DNA from: Tipula vernalis
Taxonomy: Eukaryota; Arthropoda; Insecta; Diptera; Tipulidae
Direction: 5' to 3'
NCBI GenBank assembly: GCA_958295665.1
Contig: OY282558.1
Location: forward strand, 189,046,633 to 189,110,632
DNA length: 64,000 bases
Part shown: positions 10,878-21,437 of the stretch, in pieces
Layout: each line of letters opens with the position of its first letter
Numbering within the stretch: position 1 is the first letter of the stretch
Position numbers and translations under genes: made by a program
The notes under the pieces: model-generated
The model's database searches: none
Told to the model about the DNA's origin: nothing
What the model saw: the letters and a program-made list of their open reading frames with translations, nothing else

Positions 10878-13800
10878 TTATGTAGCGTAAGACGTCCCGA
10901 TCTTTACTGTTTTCGAGATCCGAGAGGCAGTCCAACCTGAACTTACCCAAGTGTGCCTTCTGAGAGCCAATGCTGGACACGAGCAAAGGAAGTGGACAAA
11001 CGTTTCTTCCTCCTCTTCGTCCAAGCAGCTTCTGCAGAAGTCATTTGCCTCCAGACCCAACCTTCTTGCATGTTCTCCAAAAGGGCAGTGTCCCGTGAGA
11101 ATTCCTACGACCGTTCTTTATTCACGTCTGCGTAGGGATATTAATGCCATAGTGCGCCCCAAGTCCAGCTTTGGCCAAACTTGTCTTGCAACTCTACAGG
11201 TGAGGGTGTTAGACCACCTTCCCCCGCTGAGGATAGCGCCTGCTTCCCAAGTGCTTGTCTCAGCGCTGTGATAGTCCTCCCCAGACTTGCCCTATCCGGT
11301 TGCAGCTGGAGAGTCGTACCATGCCTAGCAAGTTCATCCGCCCTGCAGTTCCCCATGATGCCCGAGTGACCTGGGACACAGATTACCTGGATATTGAAAT
11401 GCTCACCCATCTCATTTAGAGATGAGTGACAACTCAACGCCACCCGTGATGCCAAAGAGACCAATTCTAACGACCGGATCGCCGCTTGAATGTCCACATA
11501 TAGTAGATTGTGATATCGTCTGAGGATAACACATTATGCTTCAATCACGTCAAGACCTCCTCAATCGCTACGACTTCAGCTTGGTATACGTTGCAGTAAT
11601 CAGGGAGACAAATAGAAATATTTACATTTAATTTGTCACAGAATACTCCAGCTCCCACTTTGCCGTCTAGCTTGGACCCATCTGTAAAGAATTGCAATGC
11701 TTCGGTTTCCGATAACGGTGTATCTCTCCAGGATTCCCTTGAAGGTAAGGAGGTCCGAAATCGCTTCTCGAAGCGTAGAGTAGGTTTATTGTAGTCAAGA
11801 TTCGCCAGCTCATCCTTCAACGATCTAACAATAGTTAAGTGTCCTTTACTAAGACACCTCCACTGAGAGACGGCTGCAAGTCGTACAGCCGTATTTGCCG
11901 CCATCTGTTTGCCAAAAATGTCGACCGGAAGAAGGTGCAACATAACCTCTAAGGCACTTGTCGGTGTCGACCTCAATGCCCCGCTAACAAGCATACAGGC
12001 CGTTCTTTGCACTCTCTCAATCTTACTTTTATAACTTACCTTGTCCAGAGCTGGCCACCAAACACCCACCCCGTACATGAGTACAGGTCTCACTACAGCG
12101 GTGTAGAGCCAGTGTACCAGCTCCGGCTTCAGACCCCATCTATGACCAATGGCGTTCCTACAGGAGTACAAAGCTATAGTAGCTTTGTTTATTCTCTCCA
12201 ACATGTTGAGCTTCCAACTAAGCTTACTGTCCAAGATAATGCCCAGATATCTAGCTTTATTAGTAAAACAAAGTCTCGTGCCATTTAATGGAGGAGGGAC
12301 AACTACCGGGATTTTGTATTTCTTAGTGAAGAGTACCAGCTCTTTCTTGGACGGGTTACTACCAAGTCAAAATTTGCCAGCCCATTTACGTCTACAATCG
12401 TGCCCAGAAATCTCCCGGTAACAGCTAAAGCTACGTCATCTGCGTAAGCGAAAACTTCAAAACCCTCTCTCTCCAATTCTAGTGTAACCCGTTTACCACT
12501 ATGTTCGAGAGAAGAGGGGACAGAATCCCCCCTGCGGGGTTCTCCTAGTAACTCGCCTGTTGATGGTGGAGTCCCCCAACTTCAAGCTAACAATCCTGCT
12601 TCCCAGCATATAATTGATTAATCCTATCAGAGAAACGTCCACCTCCAAAAATGACAATTCCTCCTTGATTGCCTCCGCGTTCACATTATTAAAGGCGCCC
12701 TCTATATCCAGGAAGGCCACCAAACAGAATTCCTTCGAATTAATCGATTTCTCAATCATACACACCAAGGCGTGTAGAGCAGTGCCCACAGATCTATACT
12801 TTGTGTACGTATGCCGAGACGGTGCCCACTTCCTGGCACATATTTATCTCTGATGTATACATCCAGCAGCCTTTCCAAGGTTTTCAAAAGATAGGATGAT
12901 AGAGTTATTGGTCTTAGGTCCTTAGGATAGACACGTGAGCTTTTCCCCGCCTTGTGCCTTTCTTAATTCTTTCTTATAAATTCCGAGTTTCTCCGTATAG
13001 GAATCCCAATCCTGAGCCTCTCTTGTATTTTTGGCTCTATTAAAGGTTCTTCTACAAGCCTTACGATAGGTTTCCAGTTCCCTGGACCACCATACTGGTT
13101 TTTGCCTACCCCTAGGCTTAGCCAGTGGGCAGGCAGCGCGAAAGGATCGGTTGCATGCGCTTGTAATGCTAGTCACCATGTCCTCCAGCTCCCCAACGGT
13201 CGTCGGGGGCTCCATAGCAGCCGTAACATATCTTCAATAATTACCTATATATTTGCTCCAGTTGGTCCTTCTAGGGTTCCTGAAGGCTTCCCTCTATAGG
13301 TTAAATATCGATGATCAGAAAAGAAGTGTTCCTTATCCACCCTCCAACTTTTAACCATGTGAAGAATATTATTTGAGGCAAGGGTCACGTCTAGAACCTC
13401 CTGCCTGTTACTAGTAATAAATGTGGGTTCCCACCCAATATTACACACTGAAAGGTTAGTACTCATCAAATATTCAATAAGCGACTCACCTCTTTCATTA
13501 ATGTCCGTGCTTCCCCAGATAGTGTGATGCACATTAGCATCAACTCCCAGTACCACACCTACCCTTTGATTGTTCCGCTTTACGGATCAGCTCCTTTAGG
13601 TTATCCGGAGGAACCTCCTTATCTCGGTCCATGTAGGCTGAAAATAGCCAGAATCTACAAGTGCCTAATTCCAGGCTAACTGCAGTAGTGTCACCATTGC
13701 TGTATTGAGAGAGAAGGAAAAGATTAATATTATGTTTTAGAGAGAAGGAAAAGATTAATATTTATATTATATTTTCCCAAAAATACAAGATCTGATATTC

Positions 13801-13985
13801 CTAGACTTACTAGAGGATATAATTTTGTACCCCTTGGTTCTGAGGCCATAGATCCTGTTGTCATTTATCCAATGTTCTTGCATTAGTATCACATCCTCAC
13901 CCGACCTAGTCAGCCTGAGGAATAGAGTTGCCGAAGCAACCTTAGAATGGTGAAGGTTAATTTGTGTTATCTTAATCATAACTTT
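10878..13985 (-). pseudogene. ORF2 of outer LOA-like element (endonuclease, RT, RNase H), heavily broken
   Basis: Pieces in order: endonuclease start (13979-13767, ITQINLHHSKVASA), endonuclease middle (13556-13245, GVDANVHHTIWGSTDINERG), linker (13215-12922), reverse transcriptase with FLDIEGAFNNVN (12789-12499), RT end and RNase H start with QFFTDGSKLDGKVGAG (12234-11545), RNase H rest with VPGHSGIMGNCRADELARHG (11497-11141), and the cysteine-rich end FCRSCLDEEEEETFVHFLCS (11060-10878). At least six frame changes or stops separate the pieces. The TPQGG motif of the RT is followed by a frameshift and the region of the catalytic YADD is out of frame. In places it keeps residues lost in the inner copy: the sense codon at both ORF2 stop sites of the inner copy is still present here. 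Confidence 0.85.
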
Positions 13986-14079
13986 TTGACCTCAACCTAC
14001 TTCTATAGTAGGAAATCAGGAATATTAGTTCCCAGTATTTTGGGATTCGCCGGATTCGCCCGTCTCGCTAACCCCCATA

Positions 14080-14590
14080 CCCTCTGTAGAAGACTTGTCA
14101 GTGCCCGGGCTGCCGACCTCCTCCTTTATCGGTACACCAGCTCCTTCGCTTATGTGCCCCTCCTCATCTTCCAAGTGAATCCTTGCAATACCGAGGTCGC
14201 CTGATTCACTCTCCCCCCTACCCTCAGCATCTCCCCCATGCTGCTAGTACCCCCTTCATGCCTGGGGGGCTGCCACCATCCTCCGGTTGGCCTCCCCTAC
14301 GCGCTTCTGCCCCATCCTTTTTATAAACGTTGAGAGTAATTGACCCGAATCCGAAGTCAATTACTCCCTTCGTTTTGTGCAGGAGGGCAAGGGACTCCTT
14401 ATTTATTACCATAATTGATAATTTCGAGCCCCCTTCGCCTCCTCCTGCTTGACGATCTTACAATTTCCGGTCGGAAGATTCGGGTTACTGGCCTGAATAA
14501 TTTTCAAAGCCTCGTCAGGGCTAGCCGGTTCGGATGGCAGCCAGACACGTGTTCTCGGCCTGCTGGGAATTTCCTCCCAGCTAACTGCCG
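14080..14590 (-). pseudogene. ORF1 (DUF4780-like) C-terminal half of outer LOA-like element
   Basis: Encodes, with shifts, the block NKESLALLHKTKGVIDFGFG and the preceding part that in the inner copy lost about 52 bp (14480-14570 holds those bases). It ends exactly at the insertion site of the inner element; the N-terminal half is at 20194-20927. Confidence 0.75.
14581..14590 (+). repeat. Target-site duplication of inner LOA-like element, left copy
   Basis: CTAACTGCCG, repeated at 20184-20193. The first bases overlap the CCTAA tail pattern on the right side, so the true length may be 6-10 bp. Both copies lie in ORF1 of the outer element. Confidence 0.85.
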
Positions 14591-15199
14591 TGGCGTACTG
14601 CAGCTATCGGGGGGGTCACAGGTGGTGGATATTGGACGGCCTATCGATAGGTAGGCTAGCGGTAATTTAAATAAGCCGCCCCCAACCGCAGTCCAGCTGG
14701 GGGGAGAGTCTCAGGGAACTGGGGAGTGGTTAACCTGAGTTCATTAAATTCTGAGTGCCTATGATGCCCAGCATGGAAAGGCGAACAGATGGCGCCAGAA
14801 AACCATCGACCAATAACCACGGCGGACTGGGCGTCACGTCCTCTCTGCACCTCCGGAGTCTCCGCGGGTGATGAGTGGGGGACCCTATAAATGGGTGACC
14901 CGGAGAATGGAATGGATCCCATTGGATTGGGCTCTCCATGTGATTAGGCGAATGGGGGAGAGAATGGGCGGAGGGAAGGGGTGCAGGGAGGCCGGGGTGC
15001 TAGCGAGCCGAATGGGCTGGATTAAGGCGTTAAGCGACCCGTGCTGATGGTCTACTACGCTGGGGGCCCATTTAACAAAGCCCAGTCGCAAACGGAGCCC
15101 TCTGGATACCTGGCGACCTCCAGTTGTAATTAGCCTTACCTGCGTATACGGATCTCTGCGCAGGCGGACCTTTATTTCTCCGATACTGGTGGGAATCAA

Positions 15200-16393
15200 A
15201 TGGTAAGATCAAACAAAAAACAAAGGGCACCGGCTCTCTTCAAAAGCCGGTATCAGTGGAGGGAGGTACCTCGAACCAGACGGGTGGGGCCTCTAAGGTT
15301 GCAAAGGTGGTAGACTCTAGGGCACAAGTCCCGGGAGTTAGCGGTACCAACGCAGCACAGGGGATTGGGACGAGAGATATTCCTCCGGCGAAAAGGCGAT
15401 ACAGGAATCGCCGCTCGGCGCTCCGAATTCTCGAGAAGTGGGCTGCGACCCCCGAGGGGCAGTTTACGGAAGAGCAAAGAAGATCAGTAGCTTGGGCAAG
15501 GAGCACTGTGGGCTGCGGAATCTCGGAAAGGGACCATATGTCGAAAAGACAGCGGTCCCAGGACGAGGTGGAAGTAGTCAACAGCAAGCGGGCCAAGTTA
15601 TTGACTGAAAAGAAGCCGAGCTCCAACTCAGGGACAAAGCTGTTCAGCAAGGTCCTGAGGGAGCATGTGTTGATGCTAGCCGTCATTGACGAAAGTCAAG
15701 AAGATGGGAGCATCACGGCGGAAAAATGGAGGTTGGTGTATAATGCACTCAACCTCGTCTTTTTAAAGGTCCTGGGTGAAAATCCGGGACCACCCCCATC
15801 CTGCAGAGATGCGGGATGGTATCAAGGGCGTGTAAAGATGACTGCATGCTCGGACTCTAGATCTGTGGATCTGTACAAAAAGGCTATAGCCAAAGTAGGG
15901 GAGGTGTGGCCAGGCGCAAAGCTTGCGGCAGTTAGCCGGGAGGAAATTCATGGCCTTTGAAAATCATTCGGCCAGTAACCCGAATCTTCCGACAGGAAAT
16001 TGGAAGATCGTCAAGCAGGAGGAGGCCAAGGGGGGCTCGAAATTATCAATCATAGTGATAAATAAGGAGTCCCTTGCCCTCCTTCACAAAACGAAGGGAG
16101 TAATTGACTTCGGTTTCGGGTCAATTACTCTCAACGTTTATAAGAAGGATGGGGCGGAAGCGCGTACGGGAGGCCAACCGGAGGACGGAGGCAACCCGCC
16201 CAGGCCTGAAGGGGGTACCAGCAGCATGGGGGAAGAAGCTGAGGGTAGGGGGGAGAGTGAATCCGGCGACCTTGGTAGGGCAAGGGCTCTCTCGAAGGAT
16301 GAGGAGGTGCACATAAGCGAAGGGGCTGGTGTACCGATGGAGGAGGATGTCGACAGCCCGGCCAGACGGGGGGCACTGACAAGTGTTCTATAG
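15200..16393 (+). pseudogene. ORF1 of inner LOA-like element (DUF4780-like), broken
   Basis: ORF1 proteins of this group bind element RNA in the cytoplasm and nucleus. The start ATG (15200) matches the ATG of the outer copy (20927 on the minus strand), but 4 bases are missing soon after, so the body is read in the frame open from 15256 to 15960. It is rich in basic and small residues at first (KRRYRNRRSALRILEKW), then has a DUF4780-like half with KVGEVWPGAKLAAV. About 52 bp present in the outer copy are missing at about 15950, shifting the frame; the rest continues at 15968-16393 with NKESLALLHKTKGVIDFGFG and an acidic tail. No CCHC knuckle is visible in it. Confidence 0.75.
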
Positions 16394-16478
16394 AGGGTAC
16401 GAGATGTGGGGAGACGGGCGTATCCGGCGCATCCCAAATTACCGGGAATTAATATTCCTGCGGTAGCAGGAATTTATC

Positions 16479-19400
16479 ATGGAGGTAGGTAGAGGTGAAA
16501 TGGTTATGATTAAGATAACTCAAATTAACCTTCACCATTCTAAGGCTGCTTCGGCAGCTCTACTCCTCAGGCTGACTAGTTCGGGTGAGGATGTGATACT
16601 AATCCAAGAACCTTGGATTAACAACAACCGGATCTGTGGCCTCAGAACCAAGGGGTATAAAATTATATCCTCTAGTAAGTCTGGGAATATCAGATCTTGT
16701 ATTCTTGGGAAAAATAATATTAATCTTTTCCTTCTCTCTCAATACAGCAATGGTGACACTACTGCAGTTAGCCTGGAAGTAGGCACTTGTAGATTCTGGC
16801 TAGTTTCAGCCTACATGGACCGGGAGAAGGAGGTTCCTCCGGATAACCTGGAGGAGCTGATCCGTAAAACGGAACAATCAAAGGTAGGTGTGGTACTGGG
16901 AGTGGATGCTAATGCGCATCACACTATCTGGGGAAGCACAGACATTAATGAAAGAGGTGAGTCGCTTTTTGATTATTTGATGAGTACTAACCTTTCAGTG
17001 TGTAATATTGGGCGGGAACCCACATTTATTACTAGTAACAGGCAGGAGGTTCTAGACGTGACCCTTGCCTCAAATAATATTCTTCATATGGTTAAAAATT
17101 GGAGGGTGGATAAGGAACACTCCTTTTCTGATCATCGATATTTAACCTATAGCCTCGATATTCACCCTGCTACCCGGGAAGCCTTCAGGAACCCTAGAAG
17201 GACCAACTGGAGCAAATATGGGGAATTATTGGAGGAAATGTTACCGACGAGGGCTATGGAGCCCCCGACGACCGTTGGGGAGCTGGAGGACATGGTGGCT
17301 AGCGTTACTAGCGCATGCAACCGAACCTTTCGCGCTGCCTGCCCACTGGCTAAGCCTAGGGGTAGACAAAAACCGGTATGGTGGTCCAGGGAACTGGGAA
17401 CCTATCGAAAGGCTTGTAGGATAGCCTTTAATAGAGCCAAAAATACAAGGGAGGCTCAGGATTGGGACTCCTATAAGGAGAAACTCGGAACTTATAAGAA
17501 AGAATTAAGAAAGGCACAAAGGAGGTCTTGGAGAATCTTCTGTGATAATATGGAAGAGGTATCCGAAACCTCCCGCCTTAGGAAGATTCTTTCCAAAAGT
17601 ACATCTAGTCCTAGTTTTTTGATAAAACCGGACGGATCTTGGACAGCTTCTAGTGGAGAGTCTCTGGAGCTTTTTTTCGAGACACACTTCCCAGGGAGCT
17701 TTGAAGACCTGTTGGTGCGTAGTAATCATCAGGAATCACTGTCAGTAACCACAGAGGATATCGTAACCAGAAAACGGATCATATGGGCACTGAGGGGTTT
17801 TAAACCATTTAAATCGGCTGGTCCGGATCAAATTATACCAGCGGAACTTCAAAACAACTCGGTAATTATTCTTCCTTACCTGGAGCTATATTCAAAGGGT
17901 GTTTGAAGCTGGGCTATATTCCTAGGTACTGGACGGAGGTCAATGTGGTGTTCATAACGAAAGCGGGGAAAAGCTCACATGTCTATCCTAAGGACCTAAG
18001 ACCAATAACTCTATCATCCTTTCTTTTAAAAACCTTGGAAAGGCTGCTGGATGTATACATCAGAGATAAAATAGGTGCCAGGAAGTGGGCATCGTCTCAG
18101 CATGCGTACACAAAGGGTAGATCTGTGGACACGGCTCTGCACGCCTTGGTGTCTACGATTGAGAAATCGATTAATTCGAAGGAATTCTGTTTGTTGGTGT
18201 TCCTGGATATAGAAGGCGCCTTTAATAATGTGAAAGCGGAGGCAATCAAGGAGGGATTGTCATTTTTGGAGGTGGACGTTCCTCTGATAGGGTTAATCAA
18301 TTATGTGCTGGGAAGCAGGATTGTTAGCTCGAAGTTGGAGGACTCCACCTTCAAGAGGCGAGTAACTAGGGGAACTCCGCAGGGGGGGGGGGTTCTGTCC
18401 CCTCTTCTCTGCAACATAGTGGTAAACGGGTTACTACTTGAATTGGAGAGAGAGGGTATTGGAGTTATCGCGTACGCAGATGACGTAGCTTTAGCTGTTA
18501 CCGGGAAATTCCTGGGCACGATTGTAGACGTAATGCAGAATGCGCTTACCATCGTTACGAAATGGGCTGGCAAATGTGGACTTGGTATTAACCCGTCCAA
18601 GACAAAGCTGGTACTCTTTACTAAGAAATACAAAATCCCGGTAGTTGTCCCTCCTACCTTAAATGGCACGAGACTTGCTTTTACTGATAGAGCTAGATAT
18701 CTGGGCATTATCTTGGACAGTAAGCTTAGTTGGAAGCCCAACATGTTGGAGAGAATAAACAAAGCTACTATTGCTTTGTACTCCTGTAGGAACGCCATTG
18801 GTCATAGATGGGGTCTGAAGCCGGAGCTGGTACACTGGCTCTACACCGCCGTAGTGAGACCTGTACTCATGTACGGGGTGGGTGTTTGGTGGCCAGCTCT
18901 GGATTAGGTAACTTACAAAAGTATGATTGAGAGAGTGCAAAGAACGGCCTGTATGCTTGTTAGCGGGGCATTAAGGTCGACACCGACAAGTGCCTTAGAG
19001 GTTATGTTGCACCTTCTTCCGGTCGACATTTTTGGCAAACAGATGGCGGCAAATACGGCTGTACGACTTGCAGCCGTCTCTCAGTGGAGGTGTCTTAGTA
19101 TAGGACACTCTACTATAGTCAGATCGTTGAAGGATGAGCTGGCGAATCTTGACTACATTAAACCTACTCTACGCTTCGAGAAGCGATTTCGGAACTCCTT
19201 CCCTTCAAGGGAATCCTGGAGGGATAGACCGTTATTGGAAACCGAAGCGTTGCAATTCTTCACAGATGGCTCCAAGCTAGACGGCAAAGTAGGAGCTGGA
19301 GTATTCTGTGACAAATTAAATGTAAATATTTCTATTCGTCTCCCTGATTACTGCAGCGTGTACCAAGCTGAAGTCGTAGCGATTGAGGAGGTCATGACGT

Positions 19401-20005
19401 GGTTGAAGCATAATGTGTTATCCTCAGACGATATCACAATCTATGTGGACAGTCAAGCGGCGATCCGGTCGTTAGAATCGGTGTCTTTGGCGTCACGGGT
19501 GGCGTTGAGTTGTCACTCATCTCTAAGTGAGATGGGTGAGCATTTCAACATCCAGGTAATCTGAGTCCCAGGTCACTCGGGCGTCATGGGGAACTGCAGG
19601 GCAGATGAACTTGCTAGGCATGGTACGACTCTCCAGCTGCAACCGGAAAGGGCAAGTCTGGGGAGGCCTATCACAGCGCTGAGACAAGCACTTGGGAAGC
19701 AGGCGCTATCCTCAGCGGGGGAAAGGTGGTCTAACGCCCTCACCTGTAGAGTTGCAAGACAAGTTTGGCCAAAGCTGGACTTGGGGCACACTAGGGCATT
19801 AATATCCTTACGAAGACGTGACTTAAGAACGGTCGTAGGAATTCTCACGGGACACTGCCTTTTTGGAGAACATGCAAGAAGGCTGGGTCTGAAGGCTAAT
19901 GACTTCTGCAGAAGCTGCTTGGACGAAGAGGAGGAAGAGACGTTGGTCCACTTCCTTTGCTCGTGTCCAGCATTGGCTCTCAGAAGGCACAACCACTTAG
20001 GTTAA
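16479..20005 (+). pseudogene. ORF2 of inner LOA-like element (endonuclease-RT-RNase H), broken
   Basis: Endonuclease motifs are intact: INLHHSK, ILIQEPWI, GVDANAHHTIWG and FSDHRYL. The reverse transcriptase carries FLDIEGAFNN, TPQGGGVLSPLL (one glycine more than usual, in a run of G at about 18382) and the catalytic YADD at 18473-18484. RNase H has FFTDGSKLDGKVGAG, YQAEVVAIEEV, IYVDSQAAI and NCRADELARHG. A CxxC...H...C finger closes the protein (FCRSCLDEEEEETLVHFLCS). Breaks: one base lost near 17881-17900, TAG at 18905-18907 and TGA at 19562-19564; the last two are in-frame point stops. The protein nicks the target and copies the RNA in place. ATG at 16479 precedes the endonuclease by about 10 residues. 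Confidence 0.9.
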
Positions 20006-20165
20006 TTCAGGATGGACTGCCTCTCGGATCTCGAAAACATTAAAGTGCGGGACGTCTTACGCTACATAAGTAGCTCGAAATGGTCCCAATAGGGGTAAAA
20101 GGGGATACATCCTGTGGTATCACAATGGACCGTCACCGGTCTAAGTGTGCGTAAGCAGCCACTCC

Positions 20166-20183
20166 AACCTAACCTAACCTAAC
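20166..20183 (+). repeat. (CCTAA)n tail of inner LOA-like element
   Basis: Four units of CCTAA, i.e. TTAGG on the other strand. The outer copy has the same tail at 10761-10781 in opposite orientation. Confidence 0.85.
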
Positions 20184-20193
20184 CTAACTGCCG
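20184..20193 (+). repeat. Target-site duplication of inner LOA-like element, right copy
   Basis: CTAACTGCCG, the partner of 14581-14590; ORF1 of the outer copy resumes directly after it. Confidence 0.85.
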
Positions 20194-21227
20194 CATGCTT
20201 TGCGCCTGGCCACACCTCCCCTACTTTGGCTATAGCCTTTTTATATGGATCCACAGATCTAAAGTCCGAGCATGCAGTGATCTTCACACGCCCTTGATAC
20301 CGTCCCACATCTCTGCAGGATGGGAGTTGTCCTGGATTTTCTCCCAGGACCTTTAAAAAGACGAGGTTGAGTGCATTATACACCAACCTCCATTTTTCCG
20401 CCGTGATGCTCCCATCTTCTAGACTTTCGTCAATTACGGCTAAGTAGCATCAATACATGCTACCTCAGGGCATCGCTGAACAGCTTTGTCCCGGAGTTGG
20501 AGCTCGGTTTCTTGTCAGTCAGCAACTTGGCCCGCTTGCTGTTGACTACTCTCACCTCGTCCTGGGACCGCTGTCATTTCGACATATGGTCCCTTTCCGA
20601 GCTTCCGCAGCCCACAGTACTCCTTGCCAAAGCTACCGATGTTATTTGTTTTTCCGTGAGCTGCCCTTCGGGGGTCGCAGCCTACTTCCCGAGAATTCGA
20701 AATGCCGAGCTGCGATTTCTGTACCGCCTTTTCGCCGGAGGATTTTCTCTCGTCCCCCTCCCTTGCGCTGCGTTGGTACCGCTAACTCCCGTGTCTAGTG
20801 CCCTAGAGTCAACCATCTTTGCACCCTTCGAGGCCCCACCCGTCTGGTTCGTGGTACCTCCCTTCGCTAATATCTTCTTTTGAGGAGATCTGGTGCCCTT
20901 TGTTGTATTTTTGTTTGATCCTTCCATTAGATTCCCACCAGTATCGGAGAAATGAAGGTCCGCCTGCGCAGAGATCCGTATATGCAGGTAAGGCAAATTA
21001 CAACTGGAGGTCGCCAGGTATCCACAGGGCTCCGTTCACGGCTGGGCTTTTTTAAATGGCCCCCGGCCTGGCAGATCGTCAGCACGGGTCACTTTACACC
21101 TTAATCCGGCCCATTTGCCATCATTTAGCGTGACCCGCCTTATACCTAGGTCACTTATTAAGACCCGCTCAATGAGCGTGGACCCGGAGGCGACGGCAAT
21201 TATAAGGCAAGTAATAGAAATTCTCAA
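20194..21227 (-). mobile_element. Outer LOA-like element, 5' part with ORF1 start and 5' UTR
   Basis: Minus-strand ORF1 starts at 20927 (MEGSNKNTTKGTRSPQ) and runs, with frameshifts, to the insertion site at 20194. 20928-21227 is the 5' UTR; it matches the inner copy's 5' UTR (about 15000-15190) and then diverges. It ends against the 12-bp target duplication. Taken with 10763-14590 this is one interrupted element. Confidence 0.8.
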
Positions 21228-21437
21228 ATTTCTAGACTAATTTATCAATAAAACTTTATCATAAATTTTCCTTTTACAATGCATTAAAATAAAATGTAAT
21301 AGGTATTAAAATTTCATAGCTATCAAATCAAAATATTATATTTTATTTTTTGCTATTATACTATCAAAACATCGGTTTTACACCGGATAGCAAAATAGTA
21401 TTATACTGTTTTGCTATTATACTATCTACGGTGTAAA
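21228..21437 (+). repeat. Foldback/MITE right arm, with target duplication at 21228-21239
   Basis: Begins with the right copy of ATTTCTAGACTA and ends with CTACGGTGTAAACTC. It contains GGTTTTACACCGG (about 21374) and an inverted TTTTGCTATTATACTATC block. Joined to 10603-10750 it gives a 350-bp AT-rich element with inverted ends. I found no clear target duplication for it. Confidence 0.65.

Larger units (their letters stand above)
10763..14590 (-). mobile_element. Outer LOA-like non-LTR retrotransposon, 3' part
   Basis: Minus-strand copy holding, from high to low coordinate, the rest of ORF1, all of ORF2, a 3' UTR and a (TTAGG)n-type tail at the plus-strand left end. It is continuous with 20194-21227 once the inner element (14591-20183) and one copy of its duplication are taken out, giving about 4.9 kb. 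It is closely similar to the inner copy but far more damaged, as expected of the older, interrupted insertion. Confidence 0.85.
14591..20183 (+). mobile_element. Inner full-length LOA-like non-LTR retrotransposon, inactivated
   Basis: About 5.6 kb, flanked by a 10-bp target duplication and ending in a CCTAA-repeat tail. Contents: 5' UTR (14591-15199, GC-rich), ORF1 (15200-16393), ORF2 (16479-20005) and a 3' UTR (20006-20165). The combination of apurinic-type endonuclease, reverse transcriptase with FLDIEGAFNN and YADD, and a C-terminal RNase H is that of the I/LOA group; LOA is favoured by the RT motif and a DUF4780-like ORF1. GC content is clearly higher than the flanks. It cannot be autonomous because both frames are broken. 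Confidence 0.85.

Noticed and set aside
14885..16437. Several open frames opposite and beside LOA ORF1 and its 5' UTR
   Set aside because: They are shadows in GC-rich DNA; only the frame carrying the DUF4780-like blocks is conserved between the two copies.
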